The notes under the pieces were generated by a model that did no database searches, had not been told where the DNA came from, and saw nothing but the letters and a program-made list of their open reading frames with translations. The position numbers were made by a program, and so were the translations under genes. DNA of 64,000 nucleotides from Fervidibacter sinensis (GTDB lineage Bacteria; Armatimonadota; Fervidibacteria; Fervidibacterales; Fervidibacteraceae): NCBI GenBank assembly GCA_032161045.1, contig JAVHTH010000007.1. One strand, written 5' to 3'. This document shows, one piece after another, positions 25,076-32,772 of the stretch; positions within the stretch are counted from its first letter, which is position 1; each line of letters opens with the position of its first letter.

Positions 25076-27289
25076 TTAAGAAGGCAACCGTTCTATCAAC
25101 GCCTTTAGTTCGTCCATTCGGAAAGGCTTATGGAGCACGGGCACTCCCCACTCTTGCAGAGCCTTTTGTGTCGTTGGACTGAGGAAGTCACCGGTCATGA
25201 CGATGAAGCGTGATGCCAAACTGGGTTTGTGAGTTTGAAGCCAACTGTAAAGTTGGTCTCCCCTCAACTTCGGCATCTTCAAGTCGCAAAGCACGACATC
25301 GTAATCGTGCTCACTTAAAAGCCTTTTCGCCTCCGCCCCATCGTTGGCAACCTCAACCCTGTGCCCTTCCCGAGACAACATCGCTTTCAAAACCGCCACG
25401 ATACCCGTTTCATCGTCTATGACGAGGATTCGCTTTTTCAACTTCGCTTTTGAACCTGAAATTGCCGCTTTTTGGTGTGTCGGAGTGGGAAGGGTTTGAC
25501 TTTCAGGATGCTCAGCGATGGGCAACTCAATAACAAACCTTGCCCCACCTTCAGGTCTGTTTTCCGCCCAAATTCTCCCGCCGTGCCCTGTGATTATGCC
25601 GTAGACGATTGCCAATCCTAATCCAGTTCCTTTGCCGACAGGTTTAGTTGTGAAGAAGGGGTCAAAAATGTGAGGCAAGTGCTCAGGTGGGATGCCTTTG
25701 CCCGTGTCTTCAACGATGAGGCGAACCGCATCTTCAGATTGCTCGGTTACGATGGTCAAAGTCCCACCACCTTGTTCGCTCATTGCGTCTTCTGCATTGT
25801 TGACAAGGTTGAGCAAAACTTGCTGCAGTTGCAATTTGTCACCCAGAACAGGCGAAAGCGACTTGCTCAAGTTGAGGGTGACGGCGATGTTGTTGCTTCT
25901 GAGTTGGTAGCCTTTCATGTCCAAGACTTCACGCACAACTTCATTGATGTCAACTGGCGCAAGTTCCTGAGGGCGAGGTCGGGCATAGGTGAGCAAGTTT
26001 TTCGTGATTCGCCCAATCCGCAGCGCTTGTTCTCGGATGTGCTCCACCATCCTTTTCGCTTGCTCATCTGTCAAGTCTTCGTAAAGCAACTCCGCCATCC
26101 CAACGATAGCGTTTAGGGGGTTGTTTATCTCGTGAGCAACACCAGCCGCCATCTGCCCAATCGTTATCAGCCGCTCCGTTTGCTCAAGCAACCTCCGTGC
26201 CCTTCTCTCCGCAGTCACATCTTGAACGGAGTGGACAATGCGCTTTAACTCACCCTCAGCGAAATCTGGTTGAATTTTCACATACCAGATGCGACCGTCA
26301 GGGAGTTGAACCTCGTAGGAAACTGCTTCTCCCTTCAAGAGTGCCTTCTCGTAAGGACATCCCGCCGAACCTCTGGTTTCGGGGTGAAGAACTTCTGCAC
26401 ATTTCTCGCCGACAAGTTCGCTTTCCACTTTACCAAGCAATTGCAACAACGCTTTGTTGACTCGCATTATGGTGAAATTTTTGTCAAGGATGGCAATGCC
26501 CGTGCCGATAAGGTCAAAAGTCAACTCCCAATCGGCTTTGGCTTGAGCCAACGATTCCGCTTTTTCCCTCAGTTCGTCAGTCGCTTGCCTGAGGCGTTCA
26601 AAGAGCAACGACGCCAGCAGCGTCAAAGTTGACAATATTGCGAAAACCAACCAAGCAGTTCGGCGAAGCCTTCGCTCCTTCTCCAAAATTGTCGTAACAT
26701 TGAAGTCCACACCGACAATTGCAACTGTGCGACCATTTTTGTCCTTTACGGGCGCATAGCCAGAAAGCCAAACTCCCCATTTGTCTTGATTTAGTTTCGT
26801 GTCGGCTGTCGGTCGCCCTTCCAAATAACAGCGGCGCATCTCTGGGAATTCGCTGACATCGCATTCTTCGCCGATGTGCGCTTTGTCTTCTTCTTCGTCA
26901 ATTTCCCTGTCGCCATTTAGGTCGTAGGGGACACCGCTGTCAAGGACATAGTGCCAAATGTCGCTTTGGGAAGGCACGAGAGTGTAAATGGACTCTTGGG
27001 CAAGCAGGAAGCCTTTTTGGCGGACTTCTGGGAGCAAGGCGTTGGCAAATCGTTGGAGTTGTTCGGTGAGTTTTCGGTAGAGAGGGGTATCTTCTCGTCC
27101 TTCCCTGTAAACCCTCTGGTGCTCCTCTGGGTCAATTGAAAGGGCAACGGCTTGGGCGACGGACATCAAATGCTCACGAACTTCCGCCCAAAGGTCTTGT
27201 CGGGCAGCGTGGAAGTAAGCGTAAACTAAAACTGCCCAAACAAAAATTGCGAAAACGATAGTCACCCAAAGTTGCCATCGCCCCTTCAT
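25076..27289 (-). CDS. Hybrid sensor histidine kinase with extracytoplasmic sensor, PAS and receiver domains
   Basis: A 737-residue membrane kinase. Segments in order: membrane helix (about 7-29), extracytoplasmic sensor part to about 210 (including DLNGDREIDEEED, which could bind a metal), second helix (about 215-235), PAS domain (about 255-365), HisKA with phosphorylated H386 in GVAHEINNPLNAIVG, HATPase with NLVNNAEDAM and DTGKGIPPEH, and a C-terminal receiver domain with phosphoacceptor D669 in LCDLKMP and the HKPF lysine. The receiver on the same chain implies an intramolecular or relay step; no separate response regulator lies beside it. Signal unknown. A PAS variant may sense redox or a small ligand. 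Confidence 0.9.
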   Translation of the reverse strand: MKGRWQLWVTIVFAIFVWAVLVYAYFHAARQDLWAEVREHLMSVAQAVALSIDPEEHQRVYREGREDTPLYRKLTEQLQRFANALLPEVRQKGFLLAQESIYTLVPSQSDIWHYVLDSGVPYDLNGDREIDEEEDKAHIGEECDVSEFPEMRRCYLEGRPTADTKLNQDKWGVWLSGYAPVKDKNGRTVAIVGVDFNVTTILEKERRLRRTAWLVFAILSTLTLLASLLFERLRQATDELREKAESLAQAKADWELTFDLIGTGIAILDKNFTIMRVNKALLQLLGKVESELVGEKCAEVLHPETRGSAGCPYEKALLKGEAVSYEVQLPDGRIWYVKIQPDFAEGELKRIVHSVQDVTAERRARRLLEQTERLITIGQMAAGVAHEINNPLNAIVGMAELLYEDLTDEQAKRMVEHIREQALRIGRITKNLLTYARPRPQELAPVDINEVVREVLDMKGYQLRSNNIAVTLNLSKSLSPVLGDKLQLQQVLLNLVNNAEDAMSEQGGGTLTIVTEQSEDAVRLIVEDTGKGIPPEHLPHIFDPFFTTKPVGKGTGLGLAIVYGIITGHGGRIWAENRPEGGARFVIELPIAEHPESQTLPTPTHQKAAISGSKAKLKKRILVIDDETGIVAVLKAMLSREGHRVEVANDGAEAKRLLSEHDYDVVLCDLKMPKLRGDQLYSWLQTHKPSLASRFIVMTGDFLSPTTQKALQEWGVPVLHKPFRMDELKALIERLPS

Positions 27290-27616
27290 TGAACTATCAC
27301 CTTCGGCAAACGCCGTTTTTCAACTGACGGAAAAACTCGCCAGCAGGAGATATTAGGCACGCTGAGGGGCGTGCCAGACAAATCTGAAAACGACGACAAA
27401 CTGACCAAACTAACCTCACACCCGAAACGGTTATCGGCATGTCGTAACGAAAACTTGAGGGCAACTTTTTGCAGACGGTGCAAACAAACTTGGGGCAAGT
27501 TTACTGGCTTGCCGGATTTCTTTCGGTCGGGCAGGAGTCTGACCCTCCGAAATTTTTCGGAGGACAAGCCTTTCGGCTTGCTGAACTCGGTCAGGGCAAA
27601 GGGAAAGAATGCGAAA
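27290..27616. other. Intergenic region with three clustered hairpins
   Basis: No gene is supported here. Perfect or near-perfect hairpins lie close together: a GGTC/GACC stem around 27525-27545, CCTCCGAA/TTCGGAGG (27544-27563) and CAAGCC/GGCTTG (27565-27580). The GGCAGGAG and CCCTCC pieces at 27531-27548 resemble the repeat at 42062-42079. The cluster follows the minus-strand gene ending at 27617 and could also end its transcript. Confidence 0.5.
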
Positions 27617-28300
27617 TCACTTTCCTCGTTTGCCCTTTCCGGCACCTCTGCCTTTCCCCGTTCCAGTGACTTCGCCCCCTTGGACCTTAACCGGTGGCAA
27701 CCAATCGGGAGAGACCCCAAAGTGTGACCTGACTTTTGACCAATCTTTGCCCATCTCTTGCCAGTGGGCGATGACCTTTTCTGGTGGCGATTGGGACGCT
27801 GCTGAAATTTGCAAAGCGGCGATGACATCGCCCCAGTTCAGTCCTTTTTGTCTCAGCATGAGGATTTGCGATGTCGGGGTACCGAAACTTTGGGTGAGCA
27901 CTTGGACCCAGACGGCTGCGATTAAATCGTCGTCGCTCAGTTTACTCAGCGCAACCCTTTGTTGGTTGAAAGCGCCGGGATGAACTCCAAGCCGATGGGC
28001 GATAACGCCCCATCCGTGCCCTTTGCTTCGCATCTTGACAATTTCGCGCAAATCCTTTTTGCCGACTTTGGCGATGACAACCGCTGGCGCAAGGACAAAA
28101 ACAGGGGTTGTGGTCTCCTTGCGAGTGCTGATGATCATCGTCATGTCAACACCAAGCACCTTTGCGAGTAAGATTGCAGCAGCCGCCTCCTCCCAACTTA
28201 GCCCGCTCTTTCGCACAATGGCTGTGATGTTGAAGTCTTGGGCGAAAGTTCGTGCAAGCAAAACGACAAGCAAACCGAAAACGATATTCACTTGCCTCAT
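27617..28300 (-). CDS. Unrecognised exported protein with W-centred helical repeats
   Basis: A 227-residue protein with a signal peptide (about 1-20, cleavage after FAQ). Four units share a G-x-x-W core followed by a short helix and a hydrophobic-G/S turn: GLSWEEAAAAILLAKVLG, GHGWGVIAHRLGVHPG, GLNWGDVIAALQIS and GKDWSKVRSHFGVSPDW. The spacing between units is variable, so they may be diverged copies rather than a strict tandem. The tail is Gly/Lys-rich (GKGRGAGKGKRGK). I recognise no catalytic motif and cannot name a family. ACGGAGGTGAGACGGCA precedes the ATG. It follows the lipoprotein gene 28377-29795 on the same strand by 76 bases. Confidence 0.65.
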   Translation of the reverse strand: MRQVNIVFGLLVVLLARTFAQDFNITAIVRKSGLSWEEAAAAILLAKVLGVDMTMIISTRKETTTPVFVLAPAVVIAKVGKKDLREIVKMRSKGHGWGVIAHRLGVHPGAFNQQRVALSKLSDDDLIAAVWVQVLTQSFGTPTSQILMLRQKGLNWGDVIAALQISAASQSPPEKVIAHWQEMGKDWSKVRSHFGVSPDWLPPVKVQGGEVTGTGKGRGAGKGKRGK

Positions 28301-28316
28301 TGCCGTCTCACCTCCG

Positions 28317-28341
28317 TAAAAAAGTTAGCCCGCCGGGCGGG
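28317..28341 (-). terminator. Possible rho-independent terminator after the lipoprotein gene
   Basis: Read on the minus strand, a GC-rich hairpin (CCCGC/GCGGG with a 3-base loop, 28329-28341) is followed by CTAAC and seven T. The stem is short and the T run is offset by five bases, so termination may be partial. The T run lies right before the ribosome site of the next gene. Confidence 0.4.
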
Positions 28342-28376
28342 TTGAACGCACCAGCGGGACGGGCGATGCAACTTCT

Positions 28377-29795
28377 TCACTCAGTTGCCCCAGCAGGTTG
28401 CAGAGCGAAATTGACCGTAACTGTTTGTCCATTTGAAACACTAACTTGTTGCCCTACAGCCAAATAGCCTTCCTTGACAGCGACAACGAAGTAATCGCCA
28501 GCAGGCAAAACGATGCTGTAATTGCCGTTAGCATCCGTTAATGTCCCAGCCCTCACAGGGGGTTCAACTGGACGAATGACAGGGGGACGGTGACCGTTTT
28601 TGTGTCCACCGTTCATTGGGCGAACCCACTGGTTACCGTTACCGCCTTCCCACTCTTCCCAGCCGAACCAAATGTCACCCCAGCGGACAGCAAAGACGAT
28701 GGCTTTCTCAATGGGTTGCCCTGTTGATGCGTCGGTGACTTGACCTTGAATAATGCCCAAATTTGCACGAAGCACAAAATCAACGCGCACAGTTCCATTT
28801 GCAGCAACGGTAACTGTCTTAGTGTCTTTTCCGTAGCCGGGCTTGTGAGCAATAGCGGTGTAAGTTCCTGCAGGGACGCCGGTCAACTCAAAACTCCCGT
28901 CAGCCTTCGTGAATGTAAACAATCGGTAGCGAATCGGACGACCCGGGGGGACAACTCCTTGCTGTGACGGGTTCATTTGGCTGCTAATAAGTTGCCCAAC
29001 GGTTGTTTGTTCGGTTGCGGCTAAAGGCACGATGAGTTCGTTTTGAGGTTTAAGCAAAACGAGTGCACCGGGGACCGGGATGAGCAATCCGTTGAGTTCC
29101 GCCATCACCGTCCCAACTACAGTTCCAGTCTCTCGTGGTCTCGGCGTCAATTGAAAGTCAAGAGTGACACTTGACGATTCCTCAACTGTCACCGTCTGCG
29201 AAGCGGGTTCGTAATCGGGATGGCGGGCTTCAACGAGGTAAGTGCCAGCAGGGACAAGAAGTTTGTAATTTCCGCTTTTGTCAGTCAAAGCGGTGAAGAA
29301 GGGGCGGGCAGGGAGTTGTTCAAGCGTGTCTGTTTCGTCGTTGATCGGTCGGGCAACGATGCGGACACGGGCAATTGGGTTGTTGCTGGTGTCGGTAACT
29401 GTGCCAGAAATTGACGCAAGGTCGCTCAATTCAATTTCACCGACATTCGTTACTTGGTTGGGGCGAACAAGGCAAACGAAAACAGCACCTTGTTGCGATG
29501 TTTCGTCTTCAACAGAGATGACTTGCTCACCAGCAGGAACATTGTCAATGCGGAAGTAACCGTTGGCGCGGATTTGGAGGGCGAAAGTGTTTTGTGTTTC
29601 CAACCCATGAACTCGCGCCCTGAAACGGATGTTCGCTTGCCGAGATTTGCTTGTTGCGGAACTCTCGGTCACCAACCGACCTTCAATGCTGCCAGTTAGG
29701 ACATTTGTCGTTGAAGTGCTTGGACCGCCACCCCCACCGCACCCTGCTAAAGCCAGCAAAAGCAAACTCGCTGCGACGAACCAAATTCGCGTCAT
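28377..29795 (-). CDS. Lipoprotein with several carboxypeptidase-regulatory-like domains
   Basis: A 472-residue lipoprotein with signal LLLLALAGC (C19) followed by five glycines. Four CnaB/carboxypeptidase-regulatory units are marked by GRLVTESS, GTVTDTSNNPIARVRI, GTVMAELNGLLIPVPGALV and GQVTDASTGQPIEKAIV, several with the closing GTYxVxAxxPGY pattern. It resembles the operon lipoproteins at 20-21.8 kb and the one at 32.1 kb, so this genome has an expanded set. AAGGAGGGATGTCGG precedes the ATG and a sigma-70 promoter stands about 40 bases upstream. Function is unknown; binding of envelope components is plausible. Confidence 0.75.
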   Translation of the reverse strand: MTRIWFVAASLLLLALAGCGGGGGPSTSTTNVLTGSIEGRLVTESSATSKSRQANIRFRARVHGLETQNTFALQIRANGYFRIDNVPAGEQVISVEDETSQQGAVFVCLVRPNQVTNVGEIELSDLASISGTVTDTSNNPIARVRIVARPINDETDTLEQLPARPFFTALTDKSGNYKLLVPAGTYLVEARHPDYEPASQTVTVEESSSVTLDFQLTPRPRETGTVVGTVMAELNGLLIPVPGALVLLKPQNELIVPLAATEQTTVGQLISSQMNPSQQGVVPPGRPIRYRLFTFTKADGSFELTGVPAGTYTAIAHKPGYGKDTKTVTVAANGTVRVDFVLRANLGIIQGQVTDASTGQPIEKAIVFAVRWGDIWFGWEEWEGGNGNQWVRPMNGGHKNGHRPPVIRPVEPPVRAGTLTDANGNYSIVLPAGDYFVVAVKEGYLAVGQQVSVSNGQTVTVNFALQPAGATE

Positions 29796-29836
29796 CCGAC
29801 ATCCCTCCTTGAGTATTGGCTTTTGTGTCCAGTGAA

Positions 29837-29865
29837 ATTATACCACACGGCGGGGTTTTTGTAAA
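29837..29865 (-). promoter_or_regulatory. Near-consensus sigma-70 promoter of the lipoprotein gene
   Basis: On the minus strand, TTTACA (29860-29865), a 17-base spacer and TATAAT (29837-29842) precede the gene at 29795. The -10 is perfect and the -35 matches five of six. Transcription should start near 29830, giving a leader of about 35 bases. Confidence 0.65.
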
Positions 29866-29985
29866 CATAGTCCAGCCAAATTAGACAATAGTCCGCTTAA
29901 CCTTGCATTTGACGCAAGTTGCGCTAAAATGAAAGTGGCTGGCGATGAGCAGTGTGAGAGGACAGAACTGGCAGCACATGTGATG

Positions 29986-30125
29986 TTGGTAGGACTTACG
30001 CAGTTGATGTCATTTTGTGTAGGGGCAGACGATAGTCTGCCCGAGAACATCCTTTACAAGGGGTTAAAACTGCCCCTGCGGGCGGCTTAGCAGCCGCCCC
30101 TATATCTAACTGCGTAACTCTTGGT
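29986..30125. mobile_element. MITE-like element with terminal inverted repeats and TTGGT flanks
   Basis: The ends GACTTACGCAGTT (29993-30005) and AACTGCGTAACTC (30108-30120) are inverted repeats, 12 of 13 bases matching. Inside are perfect hairpins GGGCAGAC/GTCTGCCC (30023-30042) and GGGCGGCT/AGCCGCCC (30080-30099). Direct TTGGT repeats stand on both sides (29986-29990, 30121-30125), as expected of a target-site duplication. It carries no gene. Terminal GGACTTACGCA-type ends are known from cyanobacterial MITEs; the relation is only by resemblance. Confidence 0.6.
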
Positions 30126-30196
30126 CGGTTTTCAGCCGACACAAAATCAAGAGACGCTGATAGGACAGGTTAAACTATGAGACGAAGGTGATTGTG

Positions 30197-32059
30197 ATGG
30201 AGTTGGATTTGACCACGCCTGAAGGTCGGAAAAAGCAGGGTGAATTGATTTTGCGTGCGATCAAAGAAGCGGGCTTATCCGTTGAGCAGGTCGCGAAAGA
30301 CATTGGTTGCTCACGGGCATTGCTTTACCAATACATCGCTGGCACAACTTTGGCTCAACCCGACAAACTCACGCTCATTGCCCGCAGGACGGGTAAGCCC
30401 TTGGCTTTCTTTTACGGCGCTGACTTAATCCAGCCCGAAACCCTTCAGGCAGAGAGGGAGGCGTTACAAAAAGAACAGTTGGAGTGGGAGCGACAGCGGG
30501 CGGAAGAGAGGGTTCGCCAACTGCGTGAAAGGATTGACTATTTGTTTGCTCTCGTTCAGGCACAAACATCACCGCCAGACACGAAAGCAGCAATTTCAAC
30601 TTGTGAGCAAATCATTCCCATTGCCCGCGCTTTGGGTGACGAGCAGGCTGAAGCGAGGGCACTTTTCATGCTTGGGAATTTGAGGTTATTGACAGGCGAT
30701 TTGGACGGCGCTATCGGCGCATTGAGGTTGGCTCAAGGTTTGTTTGAACGACAGGGCAACATCGCTTACGCACTCGCTTGCCGCCAAAGCATCGGTCGTG
30801 CCTTGCTTTTGATGGGGCATCCAGAGGAAGCGAAAACTCAATTTGAACAAGTTGCACAAAGCGAAAACTGGCACAACCGATGGGAAGCAACTGTCGCCAT
30901 CGCTGCCGTCAACGAGTGGATGGGCGACTTCAAATCTGCGATGGATCGTTTGGACGAAGCGGAAGAATTGTCAAGCCAAGCACCAACCGAGAAGGATGCT
31001 CAAATCGTCCACATGTTCGTCACTGCTAACCGAGCCAATGTTTACCTTGCTTGCGGTGATTTCACCGAGGCGGAAAAATTGGCTCAGGCTGCTTTGAAAA
31101 TCGCTGAGCAGTTAGGTGACCGTGACCAACAGTTGGAAGCGCTATTGACTATCGCCGTCTGCCAACTCCGTCAAGGCAAATGGACAGACGCATGGAAAAA
31201 CGCTGAAAGGGCGAGAATGTTGGCTTCTTTCGCCAATGACTCTGAACGGGTGACAGTTGCCGAAACGGTTTTGGCAAACATCGCAGCCGTCGTCGGTGAT
31301 TTCGCTTCCGCCAAGTCTTTCGCGAAAAGTGCATTGACCAACGCATTGAAGTTGCGTTCCCGTCGCGCTGAACTTTGGGCTCACAAAGCGTTGGCGGAAA
31401 CTTACCTGCGTGAGGAAAGTGTTGACGACGCCCGTTACCATGTTCAAGTCGCCGTTGAAATCTCCGAGTCAATGCGAAACTTGACAGAATTTGCTCACGC
31501 CTTGAGTTTGAGAGCGTGGCTAAATTTGTTGTCGGGCAAGGTTGAAGACGCACTGAACGATGCAGAACGCTCGTTCACCATTGCAGACGAAAAGGGGATG
31601 AACTATGTCGCCGCTTTGGCTTTGTTGCTGAGATCGCAGATCGCTAAAGCGAAAAACGACGAGCAGGCAATTGAATTTTTGTCAAGCGCTGAACGGCTCG
31701 CAAACGATGTGGGGGATGCAGATTTAATTTACCGATGCTCGGTTTTGAAAGGCGAGTTGGCATTGGAATTTGGGGATTGGGGGAAGGCGTTAGAAGAGTT
31801 AGCGAAGGCGCACAAATTGCTGAGCGAGTGGCGGTCAGAGTGGAGAAATGCAGGACACGATGACACATGGCTTGAAGACCCGCTGAGGTTCAAAGCATCG
31901 TTGATGCTGGCGCAATGCATCGCTCACAGAGAAGGGATGTCCGTTGCCGACAGGTTTGTTGACGAACTCGGTTGGTTACCATTGAAAGAGGAATGGGAGC
32001 GGAAGGCGATTACCTTGCAAACGCCTGAACCGAAACGAAAACAAAACAGGCATTCATGA
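30197..32059 (+). CDS. HTH (XRE-type) regulator with tetratricopeptide repeats
   Basis: A 620-residue protein. The ATG at 30197 follows GAAGGTG at 6 bases; GTG 30188 is an in-frame alternative. Residues about 18-65 form a helix-turn-helix (GLSVEQVAKDIGCSRALLYQYIAG). A charged coiled coil (90-125) leads into about ten degenerate TPR units (about 130-600), recognisable from GDEQAEARALFMLGNLRLLTGDLDGA-type segments. The arrangement resembles transcription factors whose TPRs bind a peptide or partner. The downstream lipoprotein gene begins 5 bases after the stop, so both are likely one unit. DNA binding is inferred from the HTH. Confidence 0.75.
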   Translation: MELDLTTPEGRKKQGELILRAIKEAGLSVEQVAKDIGCSRALLYQYIAGTTLAQPDKLTLIARRTGKPLAFFYGADLIQPETLQAEREALQKEQLEWERQRAEERVRQLRERIDYLFALVQAQTSPPDTKAAISTCEQIIPIARALGDEQAEARALFMLGNLRLLTGDLDGAIGALRLAQGLFERQGNIAYALACRQSIGRALLLMGHPEEAKTQFEQVAQSENWHNRWEATVAIAAVNEWMGDFKSAMDRLDEAEELSSQAPTEKDAQIVHMFVTANRANVYLACGDFTEAEKLAQAALKIAEQLGDRDQQLEALLTIAVCQLRQGKWTDAWKNAERARMLASFANDSERVTVAETVLANIAAVVGDFASAKSFAKSALTNALKLRSRRAELWAHKALAETYLREESVDDARYHVQVAVEISESMRNLTEFAHALSLRAWLNLLSGKVEDALNDAERSFTIADEKGMNYVAALALLLRSQIAKAKNDEQAIEFLSSAERLANDVGDADLIYRCSVLKGELALEFGDWGKALEELAKAHKLLSEWRSEWRNAGHDDTWLEDPLRFKASLMLAQCIAHREGMSVADRFVDELGWLPLKEEWERKAITLQTPEPKRKQNRHS

Positions 32060-32064
32060 GGTGA

Positions 32065-32718
32065 ATGGCTTTGGTGAAACAATATCGCAAGTCCGCGATT
32101 TTGCTTCCCTTGACAATTTTGTTTTGGGTTTGGGGTTGTGGTGGGAGCGATTTGACTGGCGGAAGTGTCCCTATCGGCAATCCCACTCCAACTCGGCTTA
32201 TTGGCACGGTCGTTGATGAAGAAGACCCAAGCACACCGTTGGCGGATGCGGAAGTTGAAATCGTCGTTGAAGATGGAACGAAGATTACCGCGAAAACCGA
32301 CACGAGTGGCATGTTTGCTGTGGAAATTCCTCGCGGTAAGCGGTTTACATTGCGGGTTCGCCCGCCGAGGGAATTTGAAGCGCTTTACCAAGAACGGGCT
32401 GATACTTTCATCGCAGACACCGATGAAATTCGGCTAATTTTCCCGATCCCGCGAAGAGGCGTGATGATGCCCGTTTTCGCCGAGTTGCGAATTTACCCAG
32501 AGGAAGTAACGCTCCGCGTTCGCGAGAGCGTTCAATTTCAAGTTCATTTGCATCCATCTCCACAGCGTCCTATCCGTCCTATCTGGTCAGTTCACGGGGG
32601 TGTCGGGATCATCACCCCTGATGGATTGTTCATCGCCACCCGCTCGGGTAGAGGATTTGTGCGGGTGCGTGTTGGCAATTTGCATGCTGAAGCAAAGGTT
32701 ACGGTGCAACCTGAATGA
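32065..32718 (+). CDS. Lipoprotein with a regulatory-like Ig domain and a Big-type domain
   Basis: A 217-residue protein starting 5 bases after the HTH-TPR gene behind GAGGTGA. The lipobox region ends FWVWGC with C25, then GGSD. Residues about 40-120 are a CnaB-like unit (GTVVDEEDPSTPLADAEV...). Residues about 130-217 are a BIG-type Ig domain (LRIYPEEVTLRVRESVQFQV, then a closing VRVGNLHAEAKVTV strand). It is probably on the envelope; coupling with a regulator suggests it could belong to a sensing or response unit, which is inference. Confidence 0.7.
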   Translation: MALVKQYRKSAILLPLTILFWVWGCGGSDLTGGSVPIGNPTPTRLIGTVVDEEDPSTPLADAEVEIVVEDGTKITAKTDTSGMFAVEIPRGKRFTLRVRPPREFEALYQERADTFIADTDEIRLIFPIPRRGVMMPVFAELRIYPEEVTLRVRESVQFQVHLHPSPQRPIRPIWSVHGGVGIITPDGLFIATRSGRGFVRVRVGNLHAEAKVTVQPE

Positions 32719-32772
32719 ACCTGATTGAAGAGTCGGTGAAAAGTGCGTTAAGATTGAACCCGGTGATGACCT

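Noticed and set aside
27286..27828. 180-residue minus-strand frame over the intergenic hairpins
   Set aside because: It overlaps the end of the W-repeat gene in another frame and has no ribosome site or domain.
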